The position numbers and the translations under genes were made by a program. The notes under the pieces are model-generated. The model was not told the origin of the DNA, did no database searches, and saw only the letters and a program-made list of their open reading frames with translations. A DNA stretch of 64,000 nucleotides from JAMXLO01 sp963819855 (GTDB taxonomy: Bacteria > Pseudomonadota > Alphaproteobacteria > Acetobacterales > Acetobacteraceae): the NCBI GenBank assembly GCA_963819855.1, contig CAWFYC010000001.1:15133-79132 (forward strand), read 5' to 3'. Shown in pieces: positions 26,849 through 35,293 of the stretch (its first letter is position 1; each line of letters opens with the position of its first letter).

Positions 26849-27634
26849 GTGGACGCCTCCGCTGCCGACGCATCACGTCAGAGCGCACCGAAGTCGGGGC
26901 GCTCGCTGCACCGTTTCGCCAACCCGGGGCACTTCCTGCGCCTGTCCGGGGCTGTGTTGCCATGGCTCATCGCGGCCGGCGTGACGCTGACCGCCATCGG
27001 CCTTGGCTGGGGCCTGTGGTTCGCGCCGGCCGACTGGCAGCAGGGTGACGCCGTGCGCATCATGTATGTGCACGTCCCGGCCGCCTGGCTCGCATCGGCG
27101 GGGTATTTCGCCCTGGCGCTCTGTTCCGTGCTGTCGCTGGTCTGGCGCCATCCTTTGGCGGACCTTGCCGCGGCCGAGATCGGCCCGGTCGGCGCCGGCT
27201 TCACCGCGCTGTGTCTGCTCACCGGCAGCATTTGGGGCAAGCCGATGTGGGGCGCCTGGTGGGTATGGGACGCGCGGCTGACCTCGGTGCTGGTGCTGTT
27301 CTTCCTGTATCTCGGCCACATCGCACTGGTGCGGGCGTTCGACGACCCGGTGCGAGGTTACCGTGCCGGTGCGATCCTGGCGCTGATCGGCGTGGTCAAC
27401 CTGCCGATCATCAAGTTCAGCGTCGATTGGTGGAACACGCTGCACCAGCCGGCGACGATCAGCTTTACCGGCGCGCCGACCATGTATGTCGGCATGCTGT
27501 GGCCGTTGCTGTTCGCCGCGACCGGCTACACCCTCGTGTTCGCCGCAATCGTCGTGGCGCGCACCCGCGCGGCGGTGATGGAGCGGCGCATCCGCGCCCT
27601 GCTGATGGCCCGCGCCGATGAGGTCGCGGCGTGA
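26849..27634 (+). CDS. ccmC: Heme export protein CcmC (cytochrome c maturation)
   Basis: About 261 residues with six membrane spans. The tryptophan-rich signature WGAWWVWDARLTSVLVLF lies near residue 140, and conserved histidines flank it (MYVHVPAAW and WNTLHQPATI). CcmC presents heme to CcmE on the periplasmic side. GTG 26849 is chosen because AGGGTGG lies eight bases upstream; the frame is open to 26777. ccmA and ccmB, which often precede it, are absent here; a divergent gene lies upstream. The stop overlaps ccmD by four bases (GTGA). Confidence 0.95.
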   Translation: MDASAADASRQSAPKSGRSLHRFANPGHFLRLSGAVLPWLIAAGVTLTAIGLGWGLWFAPADWQQGDAVRIMYVHVPAAWLASAGYFALALCSVLSLVWRHPLADLAAAEIGPVGAGFTALCLLTGSIWGKPMWGAWWVWDARLTSVLVLFFLYLGHIALVRAFDDPVRGYRAGAILALIGVVNLPIIKFSVDWWNTLHQPATISFTGAPTMYVGMLWPLLFAATGYTLVFAAIVVARTRAAVMERRIRALLMARADEVAA

Positions 27635-27771
27635 CGCACCTGCCCTATGTCGCTGCGGCCTATCTGTTGGGTGTGCTGATCCCCGCAACTTTCGCCGTGG
27701 CCGCGTTCATCCGCATGCGCACGGCGCGACTGCGGCTGGCCGCAATCGATCGCCGCCGCCGCACCCGATGA
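27631..27771 (+). CDS. ccmD: Heme exporter CcmD
   Basis: A 46-residue protein with one membrane span (YVAAAYLLGVLIPATFAVAA) and a basic tail RLRLAAIDRRRRTR, the standard CcmD architecture. It stabilises the CcmC-CcmE heme complex. It uses GTG at 27631, overlapping the ccmC stop, and its own TGA overlaps the ccmE ATG at 27768. Confidence 0.9.
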   Translation: MTHLPYVAAAYLLGVLIPATFAVAAFIRMRTARLRLAAIDRRRRTR

Positions 27772-28271
27772 CCCGCAAGCGCCGCCGCCTGTGGATACTG
27801 CTCGCCTGCGGCCTGGGGCTTGGCTCGGCGACCGCGCTGGCCCTGGCCGCGTTCCGCGACAACCTAGTGTTCTTCCTGGCGCCGTCCGACCTTGCCAGCA
27901 AGGCGCCGGCATCCGGCCGCATGTTCCGGCTCGGCGGCCTGGTCGAGCAGGGCAGCGTGCAGCGCTCCACCGACGATGGCCGTCCCGCGGCGAAATTCCG
28001 GGTGACGGACGGCGGTGCCAGCGTCGAGGTGACCTATGTCGGCATCCTCCCGGATCTGTTCCGCGAGGGGCAGGGTGTGGTGACGCTTGGCGCGCTGCAG
28101 CCGGACGGGACGTTCCGGGCGTCCGAGGTGCTGGCGAAGCATGACGAAACCTACATGCCCAAGGACGTGGCGGACGCGCTAAAGAAGTCCGGCCACTGGA
28201 ATCCGTCCTCTGGCCCGCCGCCGCCCGCGGCGACCTGGAACACGATGCAGGTGAGGAAGACCGGGGGATGA
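27768..28271 (+). CDS. ccmE: Cytochrome c maturation heme chaperone CcmE
   Basis: A 167-residue protein: one N-terminal anchor (LWILLACGLGLGSATALALA), an OB-fold domain with MFRLGGLVEQGSV, and the heme-carrying motif VLAKHDETYMP in which His (near residue 126) binds heme covalently. It carries heme from CcmC to CcmF in the periplasm. Translation is coupled to ccmD by an ATGA overlap. Confidence 0.96.
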   Translation: MTRKRRRLWILLACGLGLGSATALALAAFRDNLVFFLAPSDLASKAPASGRMFRLGGLVEQGSVQRSTDDGRPAAKFRVTDGGASVEVTYVGILPDLFREGQGVVTLGALQPDGTFRASEVLAKHDETYMPKDVADALKKSGHWNPSSGPPPPAATWNTMQVRKTGG

Positions 28272-28348
28272 GCACGACCCCACCACCTGTGACGGCGAGT
28301 TCCGCACCGGCCAGTCGGCCGACCCAGACGGGACCATACAGCCCCAGC

Positions 28349-28430
28349 GTCATTCCCGCGCAAGCGGGAACCCAGGGCGAGATCTGCGCGGTAGCCCCGG
28401 GTCCCCGCTTTCGCGATTGGGGGAATGACA
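28349..28430. repeat. CATTCCCGC palindromic repeat between ccmE and ccmF
   Basis: CGTCATTCCCGCGCAAGCGG at the left pairs with GGTCCCCGCTTTCGCG and GGGGGAATGACAGG at the right. This is the most complete copy in the window and the only interruption in the otherwise overlapping ccm operon (gap 28272-28452). A 62-codon frame across it is repeat-derived and not a gene. Confidence 0.75.
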
Positions 28431-28452
28431 GGATAACCGGCAGGTTGGGCCG

Positions 28453-30423
28453 ATGATCCCGGAGCTCGGCCACTTCGCCCTTGCGCTCGCCGTGGTCATC
28501 GCCGGCGCACAGGCGGTGCTGCCGCTGCTCGGTGCCCACAGACGCGATGCGCGCCTGATGCAGACCGCGCCGTCGCTGGCGATCGGGCAACTGATCGCCC
28601 TCGCGACCGCCTATGGCTGCCTGGTGTGGAGCGCGGTGGTGGACGACTTCTCGGTCGCCAACGTGGCGGAGAATTCCAACAGCCTGATGCCGCTGGTCTA
28701 CAAGATCACCGGCACCTGGGGGAATCACGAGGGTTCTGTACTGCTCTGGTGCCTGATCCTGGCACTGTGTGGCGGCGCGGTCGCAGCGTTTGGCCGCGCC
28801 CTGCCATCGTCGCTGCGCGCCCGCGTGATCGGCGTGCTTGGCTTCACGTCGGCGGGGTTCCTGCTGTTCACCCTCACCACGTCCAACCCGCTGGAACGCG
28901 TCTGGCCGCCGCCGCTCGACGGCCGCGACATGAACCCGCTGCTGCAGGACCCCGGCCTCGCCTTCCACCCGCCGGTGCTCTACTCCGGCTATGTCGGCTT
29001 CGCGATCCCGTTCGCGTTCGCCGTCGCAGCGCTGCTGGAGGGCCGCGTCGATGCCGCCTGGGGCCGCTGGGTGCGGCCCTGGACGCTGGCCGCATGGTGC
29101 CTGCTGACTGGCGGCATCGCGCTCGGCTCCTGGTGGGCATACTACGAGCTAGGCTGGGGCGGCTTCTGGTTCTGGGACCCGGTGGAGAATGCCTCGCTGC
29201 TGCCGTGGCTCGCCGGCACCGCGCTGCTGCACTCCGCTATCGTGGTGGAGAAGCGCGAGGCGCTGAAGATCTGGACCATCCTGCTCGCGATCGGCACCTT
29301 CTCGCTGTCGCTGTGCGGCACGTTCCTGGTGCGCTCCGGCATTCTCAACTCGGTGCACAGCTTCGCCAACGATCCGACGCGCGGCGTGTTCATCCTGGTG
29401 CTGCTGGCAATCGTGATCGGTGGCTCGCTGCTGCTGTTCGCGTTGCGCGCGCCGGTGATGACGGCGACCGGCATCTTCGCGCCGATCTCGCGCGAGGGCG
29501 CGCTGGTGCTGAACAACATCCTGCTGTGCTCGATCTGCGCCGTGGTGCTGACAGGCACCACCTATCCGCTGTTCGCCGAACTGGTGTTCGGCGCCAAGCT
29601 CAGCGTGGGTCCGCCGTATTTCCAGGCGACGGTGTTCCCGCTGGCGATCCCGTTGTTCGCCGCGATGTCGCTCGGTCCGGTGCTGCCGTGGAAGCGGGCG
29701 GAACTCTGGCCGGCGCTGCTGAAGCTGTGGTGGGCCGCGCTGATCGCGACGTTCATCGGCATCGCCGCCGCACTGGGGCTGCATGCCGGCATGGCCGCGC
29801 TGGGCTTTGCCGCATCGGCGTGGCTGATCGCCGGCGCGCTGGCTGAACTGGTGGAACGCACGCGACTGTTCCGGGCTCCATTCGCCACCGTCCGTGCGCG
29901 GTTCGGTGCCCAGCCGTTGTCGGTGTGGGGTTCGGCCGTGGCGCATGCCGGCATGGGCGTCACCGTCGCCGGCATCGCCGGCATGTCGCTCGCATCGAGC
30001 ACCATCGTGGCGCTGCATCCGGGACAGAACGTGGCACTTGGCGGCTACGACTGGACGCTGCTGGCGTTGCGCGACGAGCCGGGGCCCAATTACACCGCAC
30101 GTGTCGCCGATATTCGCGTCAGTCGTAGCGGCGACGAGATCGCGATGTTCCATCCGTCGCGCCGGATGTTCACCGTCGAGAAGACCACGGTGACCGATAC
30201 CGCGATCCAGACCAACGGATTGCGCGATCTCTACGCCGTGCTCGGCGAGGAGCGCGATGGTGCGGCGGTGCTGCGGCTGCACGTCAATCCGCTGGCGCCG
30301 TGGATCTGGTTCGGTGCGCTGGTGATGGCGGTCGGCGGCGCATTGTCGCTGGCGGATCGGCGGCAACGCATCGGCGCGCCGGCGCGGCGGGGCGCGGCGA
30401 TACGGGCGGGAGTTGTGCCGTGA
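28453..30423 (+). CDS. ccmF: Cytochrome c heme lyase subunit CcmF
   Basis: A 656-residue polytopic protein of normal length. The periplasmic Trp-rich motif GWGGFWFWDPVENASLLPWL lies near residues 236-255, with HSFANDP further on and conserved heme-ligand histidines such as GNHEGS and FHPPVLYSGYVG. CcmF with CcmH attaches heme to apocytochrome CxxCH motifs. ATG 28453 follows the intergenic repeat. Downstream ccmG starts 7 bases after the ccmF stop. Confidence 0.97.
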   Translation: MIPELGHFALALAVVIAGAQAVLPLLGAHRRDARLMQTAPSLAIGQLIALATAYGCLVWSAVVDDFSVANVAENSNSLMPLVYKITGTWGNHEGSVLLWCLILALCGGAVAAFGRALPSSLRARVIGVLGFTSAGFLLFTLTTSNPLERVWPPPLDGRDMNPLLQDPGLAFHPPVLYSGYVGFAIPFAFAVAALLEGRVDAAWGRWVRPWTLAAWCLLTGGIALGSWWAYYELGWGGFWFWDPVENASLLPWLAGTALLHSAIVVEKREALKIWTILLAIGTFSLSLCGTFLVRSGILNSVHSFANDPTRGVFILVLLAIVIGGSLLLFALRAPVMTATGIFAPISREGALVLNNILLCSICAVVLTGTTYPLFAELVFGAKLSVGPPYFQATVFPLAIPLFAAMSLGPVLPWKRAELWPALLKLWWAALIATFIGIAAALGLHAGMAALGFAASAWLIAGALAELVERTRLFRAPFATVRARFGAQPLSVWGSAVAHAGMGVTVAGIAGMSLASSTIVALHPGQNVALGGYDWTLLALRDEPGPNYTARVADIRVSRSGDEIAMFHPSRRMFTVEKTTVTDTAIQTNGLRDLYAVLGEERDGAAVLRLHVNPLAPWIWFGALVMAVGGALSLADRRQRIGAPARRGAAIRAGVVP

Positions 30424-30430
30424 GCCTCCG

Positions 30431-30988
30431 ATGATCCTGCTCCCGCGCCGCGCCCTCCTCCTCGCACCCCTTGGCGTCGCGGCGATCGGCGGAACGTCCT
30501 TCTGGCTGCTGCTGAACCGCATGCGCGAAGGCAGCTACGATCCGCACGGCGTGCCCAGCATGCTGATCGGCAAACCGCTGCCCGGTTTCTCGCTGCCGGG
30601 TCTGCCTCCCAGCGAGGGCTTCTCCCGCGCCGACGTCATCGCGACAGGTCGCCCTACGCTGATCAACTTCTTTGCCTCCTGGTGCATCCCCTGCGTGCAG
30701 GAAGCGCCGGCCTTGATGCTGCTGAAGCAGAAGGGCACGCCGATCTGGGGCATCGCCTACAAGGACAAGCCCGACGCCACCACTGAGTTCCTGCGTCAGA
30801 ACGGCGATCCCTACACTCGCATCGCCCGCGACGAGCCGGGCAACACCGCGATCGACTTTGGCCTCTACGGTGTGCCCGAGTCCTACGTGATCGACAAAGC
30901 CGGCATCGTGCGCTGGCGCTGGGCGGGCGGCCTCAGCGAGGACATCCTGCACCAATCGCTCGCGCCGCTGCTGCAGAGCCTGGCGTGA
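30431..30988 (+). CDS. ccmG: Thiol:disulfide interchange protein CcmG/DsbE
   Basis: A 185-residue membrane-anchored thioredoxin-fold protein. An N-terminal anchor is followed by a DsbE-type domain with active site ASWCIPCVQEAP (CxxC near residues 88-91), the acidic GIAYKDKPD insert and the cis-proline in YGVPESYVID. It reduces apocytochrome c or CcmH in the periplasm. ATG 30431 is preferred to an in-frame ATG at 30413 that lies inside ccmF. The stop overlaps the ccmH GTG. Confidence 0.94.
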   Translation: MILLPRRALLLAPLGVAAIGGTSFWLLLNRMREGSYDPHGVPSMLIGKPLPGFSLPGLPPSEGFSRADVIATGRPTLINFFASWCIPCVQEAPALMLLKQKGTPIWGIAYKDKPDATTEFLRQNGDPYTRIARDEPGNTAIDFGLYGVPESYVIDKAGIVRWRWAGGLSEDILHQSLAPLLQSLA

Positions 30989-31434
30989 CGCGGACTGCCG
31001 CCGTCCTGCTTGGCGTCCTGCTCACCACCCCCGCCTACGCGGTGAGCGATCCGGCCGAGCTGCTGCCTGACCGCACGCAGGAACAACGCGCCGAGGCACT
31101 CGGCCACCAGCTCCGCTGCCTGGTCTGCCAGAACGAGAGCGTCGAGGAGTCCAACGCCGACCTCGCCCGCGACCTCCGACGCATCATCCGCCAGCGCGTC
31201 GTAGCGGGTGACAGCGACCAGCAGGTGATCGACTGGATGGTGGCGCGCTACGGCAACTTCGTCCGCCTGCGTCCGCCGTTCAACGCGATAACTCTCGGCT
31301 TGTGGGGAGCGCCAGCCATCGCGCTGCTGGCCGGTATCGGCGTTGCAGTGGCCGCGCGACGGCGACGCCCTGCCCCACCGGTACCGCTGACCGACGCGGA
31401 ACGCCAGCATCTGGCCGACCTGCTCAAATCGTGA
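30985..31434 (+). CDS. ccmH: Cytochrome c maturation protein CcmH (CycL type)
   Basis: A 149-residue protein with a signal peptide (cut near PAYAVSD), the redox motif LRCLVCQNESVEESNADLA (LRCxxCQ), a three-helix domain, and a C-terminal anchor LWGAPAIALLAGIGVAVAA. It keeps the apocytochrome cysteines reduced and works with CcmF. GTG 30985 overlaps the ccmG stop by four bases. Confidence 0.95.
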   Translation: MTRTAAVLLGVLLTTPAYAVSDPAELLPDRTQEQRAEALGHQLRCLVCQNESVEESNADLARDLRRIIRQRVVAGDSDQQVIDWMVARYGNFVRLRPPFNAITLGLWGAPAIALLAGIGVAVAARRRRPAPPVPLTDAERQHLADLLKS

Positions 31435-31497
31435 TGGCCGGAACAAGTCCGGCTATGACGAAAGAAGTCCGGTCTGACGTCCGGAACCATGCATGAT
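31432..31497. repeat. Short dispersed repeat (GCCGGAACAAGTCCGGC)
   Basis: Between ccmH and ccmI, GATGGCCGGAACAAGTCCGG continues as CTATGACG; the core GCCGGAACAAGTCCGGC is a hairpin. On the minus strand it reads VIAGLVPAIT in translation, a phrase I associate with dispersed repeats in alphaproteobacteria. Only this copy is seen in the window. Confidence 0.5.
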
Positions 31498-32203
31498 CTG
31501 GCTCGGCATTGTCCTGCTGGCGGCGATCGCGCTGGCGCCGCTGGCGTTGTCGCTGCGACGCACGGCTGCTGCACGCGGCCGGCAAGAGGCGGCGATCGGG
31601 CTGCATCGCGCCCAGCTTGCCGAACTGGATCGCGACCTAGCCGACGGCCGCATCGCTACGGCGGAACATGCCAACGCGGTACTCGAAGTGCAGCGCCGTC
31701 TGCTCGCCGTCGCAGCCAACGCCGAGGCGGAATCGCGCGCCAGTTCACCCGCTCCGGTGCTGCTCGCGCTGCTGGTGGTGCCGATCGGCGCGATCGCACT
31801 GTATCTGCTGGGCGGGTCACCTGATCTGCCTGCCGTGCCGCTCGCCGATCGCGTTGCCGCCGCGCGTGCGCGCGAAGCGCAGGAAGCCGCGCTGATCGCA
31901 CAGCTCCGCCGCCGGCTCGGCGAACTCGATCCGCACGGCGAGCAGGCGCATCAGGGCTATGTCCTGCTCGGCAACGCGGAAGCGAGCCGTGGCCGGTTGC
32001 AGGAAGCGGCCGAAGCGTGGCGAACAGCCCTGGCCACGCGGTTCGATCCGACGATTGCCGCCGAAGCAGCCGAGGCGATCACCGAAGTGCAGGGACACGT
32101 CACAGAGGAAGCGGCGATGCTGTTCCGCCAGGCCCTGGCCCAGTCGCCGGCGGATGCTCCGTGGCGTCCGATGGCGGAGAAGCGACTGTCGGAGCTGAAA
32201 TAG
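31493..32203 (+). CDS. ccmI: Cytochrome c biogenesis protein CcmI (CycH-like)
   Basis: A 236-residue protein with an N-terminal span, a cytosolic coiled-coil loop (RAQLAELDRDLADGRIATAE), a second span (VLLALLVVPIGAIALYLLGG) and a periplasmic tail with TPR-like helices that hold the apocytochrome. It completes the ccmCDEFGHI run. Its last 100 bases overlap the 3' end of the convergent potH frame. Confidence 0.9.
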   Translation: MIWLGIVLLAAIALAPLALSLRRTAAARGRQEAAIGLHRAQLAELDRDLADGRIATAEHANAVLEVQRRLLAVAANAEAESRASSPAPVLLALLVVPIGAIALYLLGGSPDLPAVPLADRVAAARAREAQEAALIAQLRRRLGELDPHGEQAHQGYVLLGNAEASRGRLQEAAEAWRTALATRFDPTIAAEAAEAITEVQGHVTEEAAMLFRQALAQSPADAPWRPMAEKRLSELK

Positions 32204-33032
32204 CCCGGATCGCCCACAGCGTTCCGGCGGGCAGCAACAGGAGCAACACCAGCAAGGCGCAGGCAATCGCCGATGCAGTCGGCCAGTCGCTGTTCTGAAA
32301 GAACTCCTGCCACAGCACGCGCCCGATCAGTTGTGCCTGCGGGCCGCCGAGCAACTCCGGAATCACGAATTCGCCGGTAGCGGGAATGAACACCAGCAGC
32401 ATGCCGGCCCACACGCCGGGCAGCGACAGCGGCAGCGTCACCGAAAGGAAGGCCCGCCACGGTGGCGCGCCGAGATCCGCCGCGGCCTCCAACAGACGCA
32501 TGTCGAGCTGTGACAGCCGCGCATAGAGCGGCAGCACCATGAACGGCAGGTAGGTGTAGACGATGCCGATGTACATCGCGGTGTCGGTGTAGAGCAGGCG
32601 TACCGGCGACAGACCCATCGTCACAATGATTGCGTTGATCCAGCCATCGTCCTGTAGCAGCCCGATCCAGGCGTTGATGCGCATCAGGAAGCCGGTCCAG
32701 AACGGCAGCATCACCAGCAACAGCAAAAGGCTGCGCCAGCGCTCGCGACTGCGCGCGATGGCGAGCGCCATCGGATAACCGGCGAGCAGGCAGATTGCGG
32801 TGGACCAGCCCGCGACCTTCAGGCTGAGTAGCAGCGCATGCGCATACAACGGATCGGACAGGATCAGCGAGAAGGCATCGATGCTGACGTGCGGGCCCGG
32901 CAGCATCGGCGCATAAGGCGGGACGCTGTCGGCGGGATACGAGAGTGCGATCTTCAGTACGATCAGCGTCGGCAGGATCAGCAGCACAAGCAGCCACGCC
33001 CAGGGAATGGCCAGGACGACGTACCGCTTCAT
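32100..33032 (-). CDS. Spermidine/putrescine-type ABC permease (PotH/PotB)
   Basis: A 310-residue permease with six spans and the EAA loop LLEAAADLGAPPWRAFLSVT near residue 190. The sequence TGEFVIPELLGGPQAQLIGR is typical of PotB/PotH. The last 35 residues (from about SAPTVASPP) are proline-rich, unlike the family, and run antisense through the ccmI 3' end, so an ancestral stop near 32205 was probably lost. No ATPase or second permease gene is adjacent; only the binding protein gene precedes it. Confidence 0.88.
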   Translation of the reverse strand: MKRYVVLAIPWAWLLVLLILPTLIVLKIALSYPADSVPPYAPMLPGPHVSIDAFSLILSDPLYAHALLLSLKVAGWSTAICLLAGYPMALAIARSRERWRSLLLLLVMLPFWTGFLMRINAWIGLLQDDGWINAIIVTMGLSPVRLLYTDTAMYIGIVYTYLPFMVLPLYARLSQLDMRLLEAAADLGAPPWRAFLSVTLPLSLPGVWAGMLLVFIPATGEFVIPELLGGPQAQLIGRVLWQEFFQNSDWPTASAIACALLVLLLLLPAGTLWAIRAISAPTVASPPSDATEHPPATGPGPGGTASPLPL

Positions 33033-33052
33033 GTCAACCGGGCTTCAGCGGG

Positions 33053-34258
33053 TCAGTGCCCAGCCTTGAAGCGGGCCCACATGCGCGTGCGCTCGCGAGC
33101 GGCGGACTGCGGCACCGGGCCGATGGTGAAGAACGTCGCCATCTGCTCCGGCGTGGGAAAGATGTTGGTGTCCGCCAGCAGTTCCGCCCGGATCATCTTC
33201 CGGCTCGCCGGCACCGCGTTGGCGTAGCGCACCGTGTTGGTGATGCCGGCCATCACCTCGGGTTGCAGCACGAAGTTGATGAACATCAGCGCCGCATCCT
33301 TGTGCTCGGCGTCCGCCGGGATCGCCAGCATGTCGAAGCCGAGTTGTGCGCCCTCTTTCGGCGCCACGTAGCGCACCGTAATGCCGCGCTTCGCCTCCGC
33401 CGCGCGGGCATTGGCCTGGATCACGTCGCCGGAATAATCCAGCGCGAGGCAGGTCTGGCCGGCGGCCAGTGCCTCCAGCGCGCCGCCAGAGGCAAAGCTG
33501 CGGATGTAGCGTCGGATGCCCATCAGCGTGTGCTCCACCGCGGCTAGGTCCGCTGAATCGGTGCTGTCGGGACTCTTGCCGAGGTATTTCAGCACACCGG
33601 GGATCACATCGATCGCCGAGTCCATCATGGTGATGCCACAGGGCGCGATGCGTTTGGCGTTCTCCGGCCTGAACAGCAGGTCCCAACTGTCCATCGGCGC
33701 GTCCGGCGCCAACCGCTTCACGCGGTCGGCAATCAGGCCGATGCCGGTGGTGCCCCACAGATAGATCGCTCCGTAGCGGTTGCCTGGATCGGAACTCTCG
33801 ACCTGGTGCATCAGAACCGGGTCAAGGTTGTTCCAGTTGGGTACCCGGGCGCGGTCGATTGGTGCCAACGCACCGACCTTGATCAGGCGCGAGAAGGTCG
33901 GCTCGTTCGATGGCACCACGACGTCGTAACCCGAGTGACCAGCGAGCAGCTTCGCCTCGAGCGTCTCCAGGCTGTCGAATACATCGTAGTGGATGGTGAT
34001 GCCGGTCTCTTTCTGGAACCGCTCCAAAGCGGCAGGGTCGATGTAGTCGGTCCAGTTGTAGATGTTCAGCACGCGGTCTTCGGCACGGGCGGAGAAAGGG
34101 AACGTGAGAACCAACAGTGTCATTGCGAGGAGCGACAGAGACGCAGCAATCTCGATCCAGGTGCGCACTCGGCCCGAGATTGCCGCGCTCCGCTCGCAAT
34201 GACAGTGGATGCCGATACCCATGCTCCCCGCCCGTAATAGCATTCCGCACGCTATCAC
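33053..34258 (-). CDS. Polyamine-type ABC transporter substrate-binding protein (PotF/PotD family)
   Basis: A mature domain of about 350 residues with the family start RVLNIYNWTDYIDPAALERF, YDVVVPSNEPTFSRLIKVG and a C-terminal WARFKAGH. It should bind putrescine or a related amine in the periplasm. The N-terminus is odd. Residues about 18-47 (CHCERSAAIS, IAASLSLLAMT) are encoded by the dispersed repeat at 34118-34204, and the probable signal peptide MTLLVLTFPFSARAED begins at an ATG (34123) that itself lies in the repeat. The GTG at 34258 gives the longest frame. The true start is uncertain. Confidence 0.85.
   Translation of the reverse strand: MIACGMLLRAGSMGIGIHCHCERSAAISGRVRTWIEIAASLSLLAMTLLVLTFPFSARAEDRVLNIYNWTDYIDPAALERFQKETGITIHYDVFDSLETLEAKLLAGHSGYDVVVPSNEPTFSRLIKVGALAPIDRARVPNWNNLDPVLMHQVESSDPGNRYGAIYLWGTTGIGLIADRVKRLAPDAPMDSWDLLFRPENAKRIAPCGITMMDSAIDVIPGVLKYLGKSPDSTDSADLAAVEHTLMGIRRYIRSFASGGALEALAAGQTCLALDYSGDVIQANARAAEAKRGITVRYVAPKEGAQLGFDMLAIPADAEHKDAALMFINFVLQPEVMAGITNTVRYANAVPASRKMIRAELLADTNIFPTPEQMATFFTIGPVPQSAARERTRMWARFKAGH
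34118..34204. repeat. Palindromic repeat (TCATTGCGAGGAGCG family) in the potF 5' end
   Basis: TGTCATTGCGAGGAGCGACA at the left pairs imperfectly with CCGCTCGCAATGACA at the right, and AGCAATCTCG with CGAGATTGC inside. One arm of the same family, GGATTGCTTCGTCGCTGCGC followed by TCCTCGCAATGACGG, occurs at 52482-52516. In potF it covers the start-codon region. Confidence 0.75.
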
Positions 34259-34278
34259 GGCGGACGAGGAATGCGAGG

Positions 34279-35148
34279 CTACGCTCGCTTCCGCGCCGGG
34301 GAGCGCTTCGCCTTCTTCGCAGGCGCCGACTTCTTGCGTGCCGGCGTGCCGGCGGCCCGCGTCCGCGTTCCTTGCCCCAGGCTTCGCTTCAGCGCCGCCA
34401 TCAGGTCGATCACGTTGTCGCCACGGGGTTCCTCGGGTGCTTCCGGCTCGATGCCCTCGCCCTTCAGTTTCGCGTCGATCACCTCGCGCAGCCGTGTCTC
34501 GTAGCGATCCTCGGTGTCGGCCGGTGCGAACTTGCCCTTCTGCCGATCGATCAATTGCCGGGCAAGCTTCACCATTTCGGCATCCGGGCGCGCGTCCGGA
34601 ACACGGTCAAACAGCTTGTCATAGTCATAGAGATCGCGCGGCTCGTGCAGCGTGTGCAGGACCATGCCCTGCTCGAGCGGCAGGATCGCCACCGCGCGCT
34701 CACGCCGTGCAATCACCAGGCGTGTCAGCGCGGCCATGCCCGACGCGGCAATGGCGTCGCGCAGCACCACATATACGTCTTGCCCCGCCTCACCGTCCGG
34801 CATCAGATAGTAGCTGCTGTCGAAGTAGATCGGTTGGATCGCGTCGCGCGCGACGAACTTGCTGACGGTCATGGTGGAAGAAGTCTCGATGCGGGCGCTG
34901 GCGAAATCAGCATCCTCGAGCAGGACATAGCGATCCTTCTCGAATTCGTAGCCCCTCACCAGCTCCGACCGTGGCACCTCCTTGTCCGTCTCGGCATCCA
35001 GTGTGACCGTGCGCACGCGGTGGCCGGTCTTCGGGTTGATGAAGTGAAAATGCAGGTCGCCACTCGCGCGCAGCACGCTGTGCAGCGACACCGGGCAGCT
35101 CACCAAGGCGAGCCGAAGATGTCCACGCCAGATCGGTCGCTCCGCCAT
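34279..35148 (-). CDS. ku: Non-homologous end joining protein Ku
   Basis: A 289-residue bacterial Ku. The core beta-barrel carries RPIWRGHLRLALVSCPVSLH at the N-terminus, ETDKEVPRSELVRGYEFEKD, and PIYFDSSYYLMPDG. After about residue 255 comes a lysine/alanine-rich tail (KKSAPAKKAKRSPARKRA) typical of Ku C-termini that bind DNA. It binds double-strand ends and recruits LigD; no ligD is present in the window. ATG 35148 has GGAGG seven bases upstream. The frame is open further upstream but overlaps non-coding DNA. Confidence 0.95.
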   Translation of the reverse strand: MAERPIWRGHLRLALVSCPVSLHSVLRASGDLHFHFINPKTGHRVRTVTLDAETDKEVPRSELVRGYEFEKDRYVLLEDADFASARIETSSTMTVSKFVARDAIQPIYFDSSYYLMPDGEAGQDVYVVLRDAIAASGMAALTRLVIARRERAVAILPLEQGMVLHTLHEPRDLYDYDKLFDRVPDARPDAEMVKLARQLIDRQKGKFAPADTEDRYETRLREVIDAKLKGEGIEPEAPEEPRGDNVIDLMAALKRSLGQGTRTRAAGTPARKKSAPAKKAKRSPARKRA

Positions 35149-35293
35149 CGTAGCCTCCGAAAAGATGCAACCTGGGATCGCCTCACTCGCCCCGCCAGCC
35201 AGGTCCGGCCGCACGTTCTTTTGTGGTCGGGTCTTGCGCAACCGCCAAGCGACGAGGCCGTTCGGGGCGTGTCCCAAAGGGAGACATGCAATC

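Noticed and set aside
28268..28456. A 62-codon frame between ccmE and ccmF
   Set aside because: It is mostly the CATTCCCGC repeat, and its translation (VIPAQAGTQG) is a known style of repeat-derived sequence.
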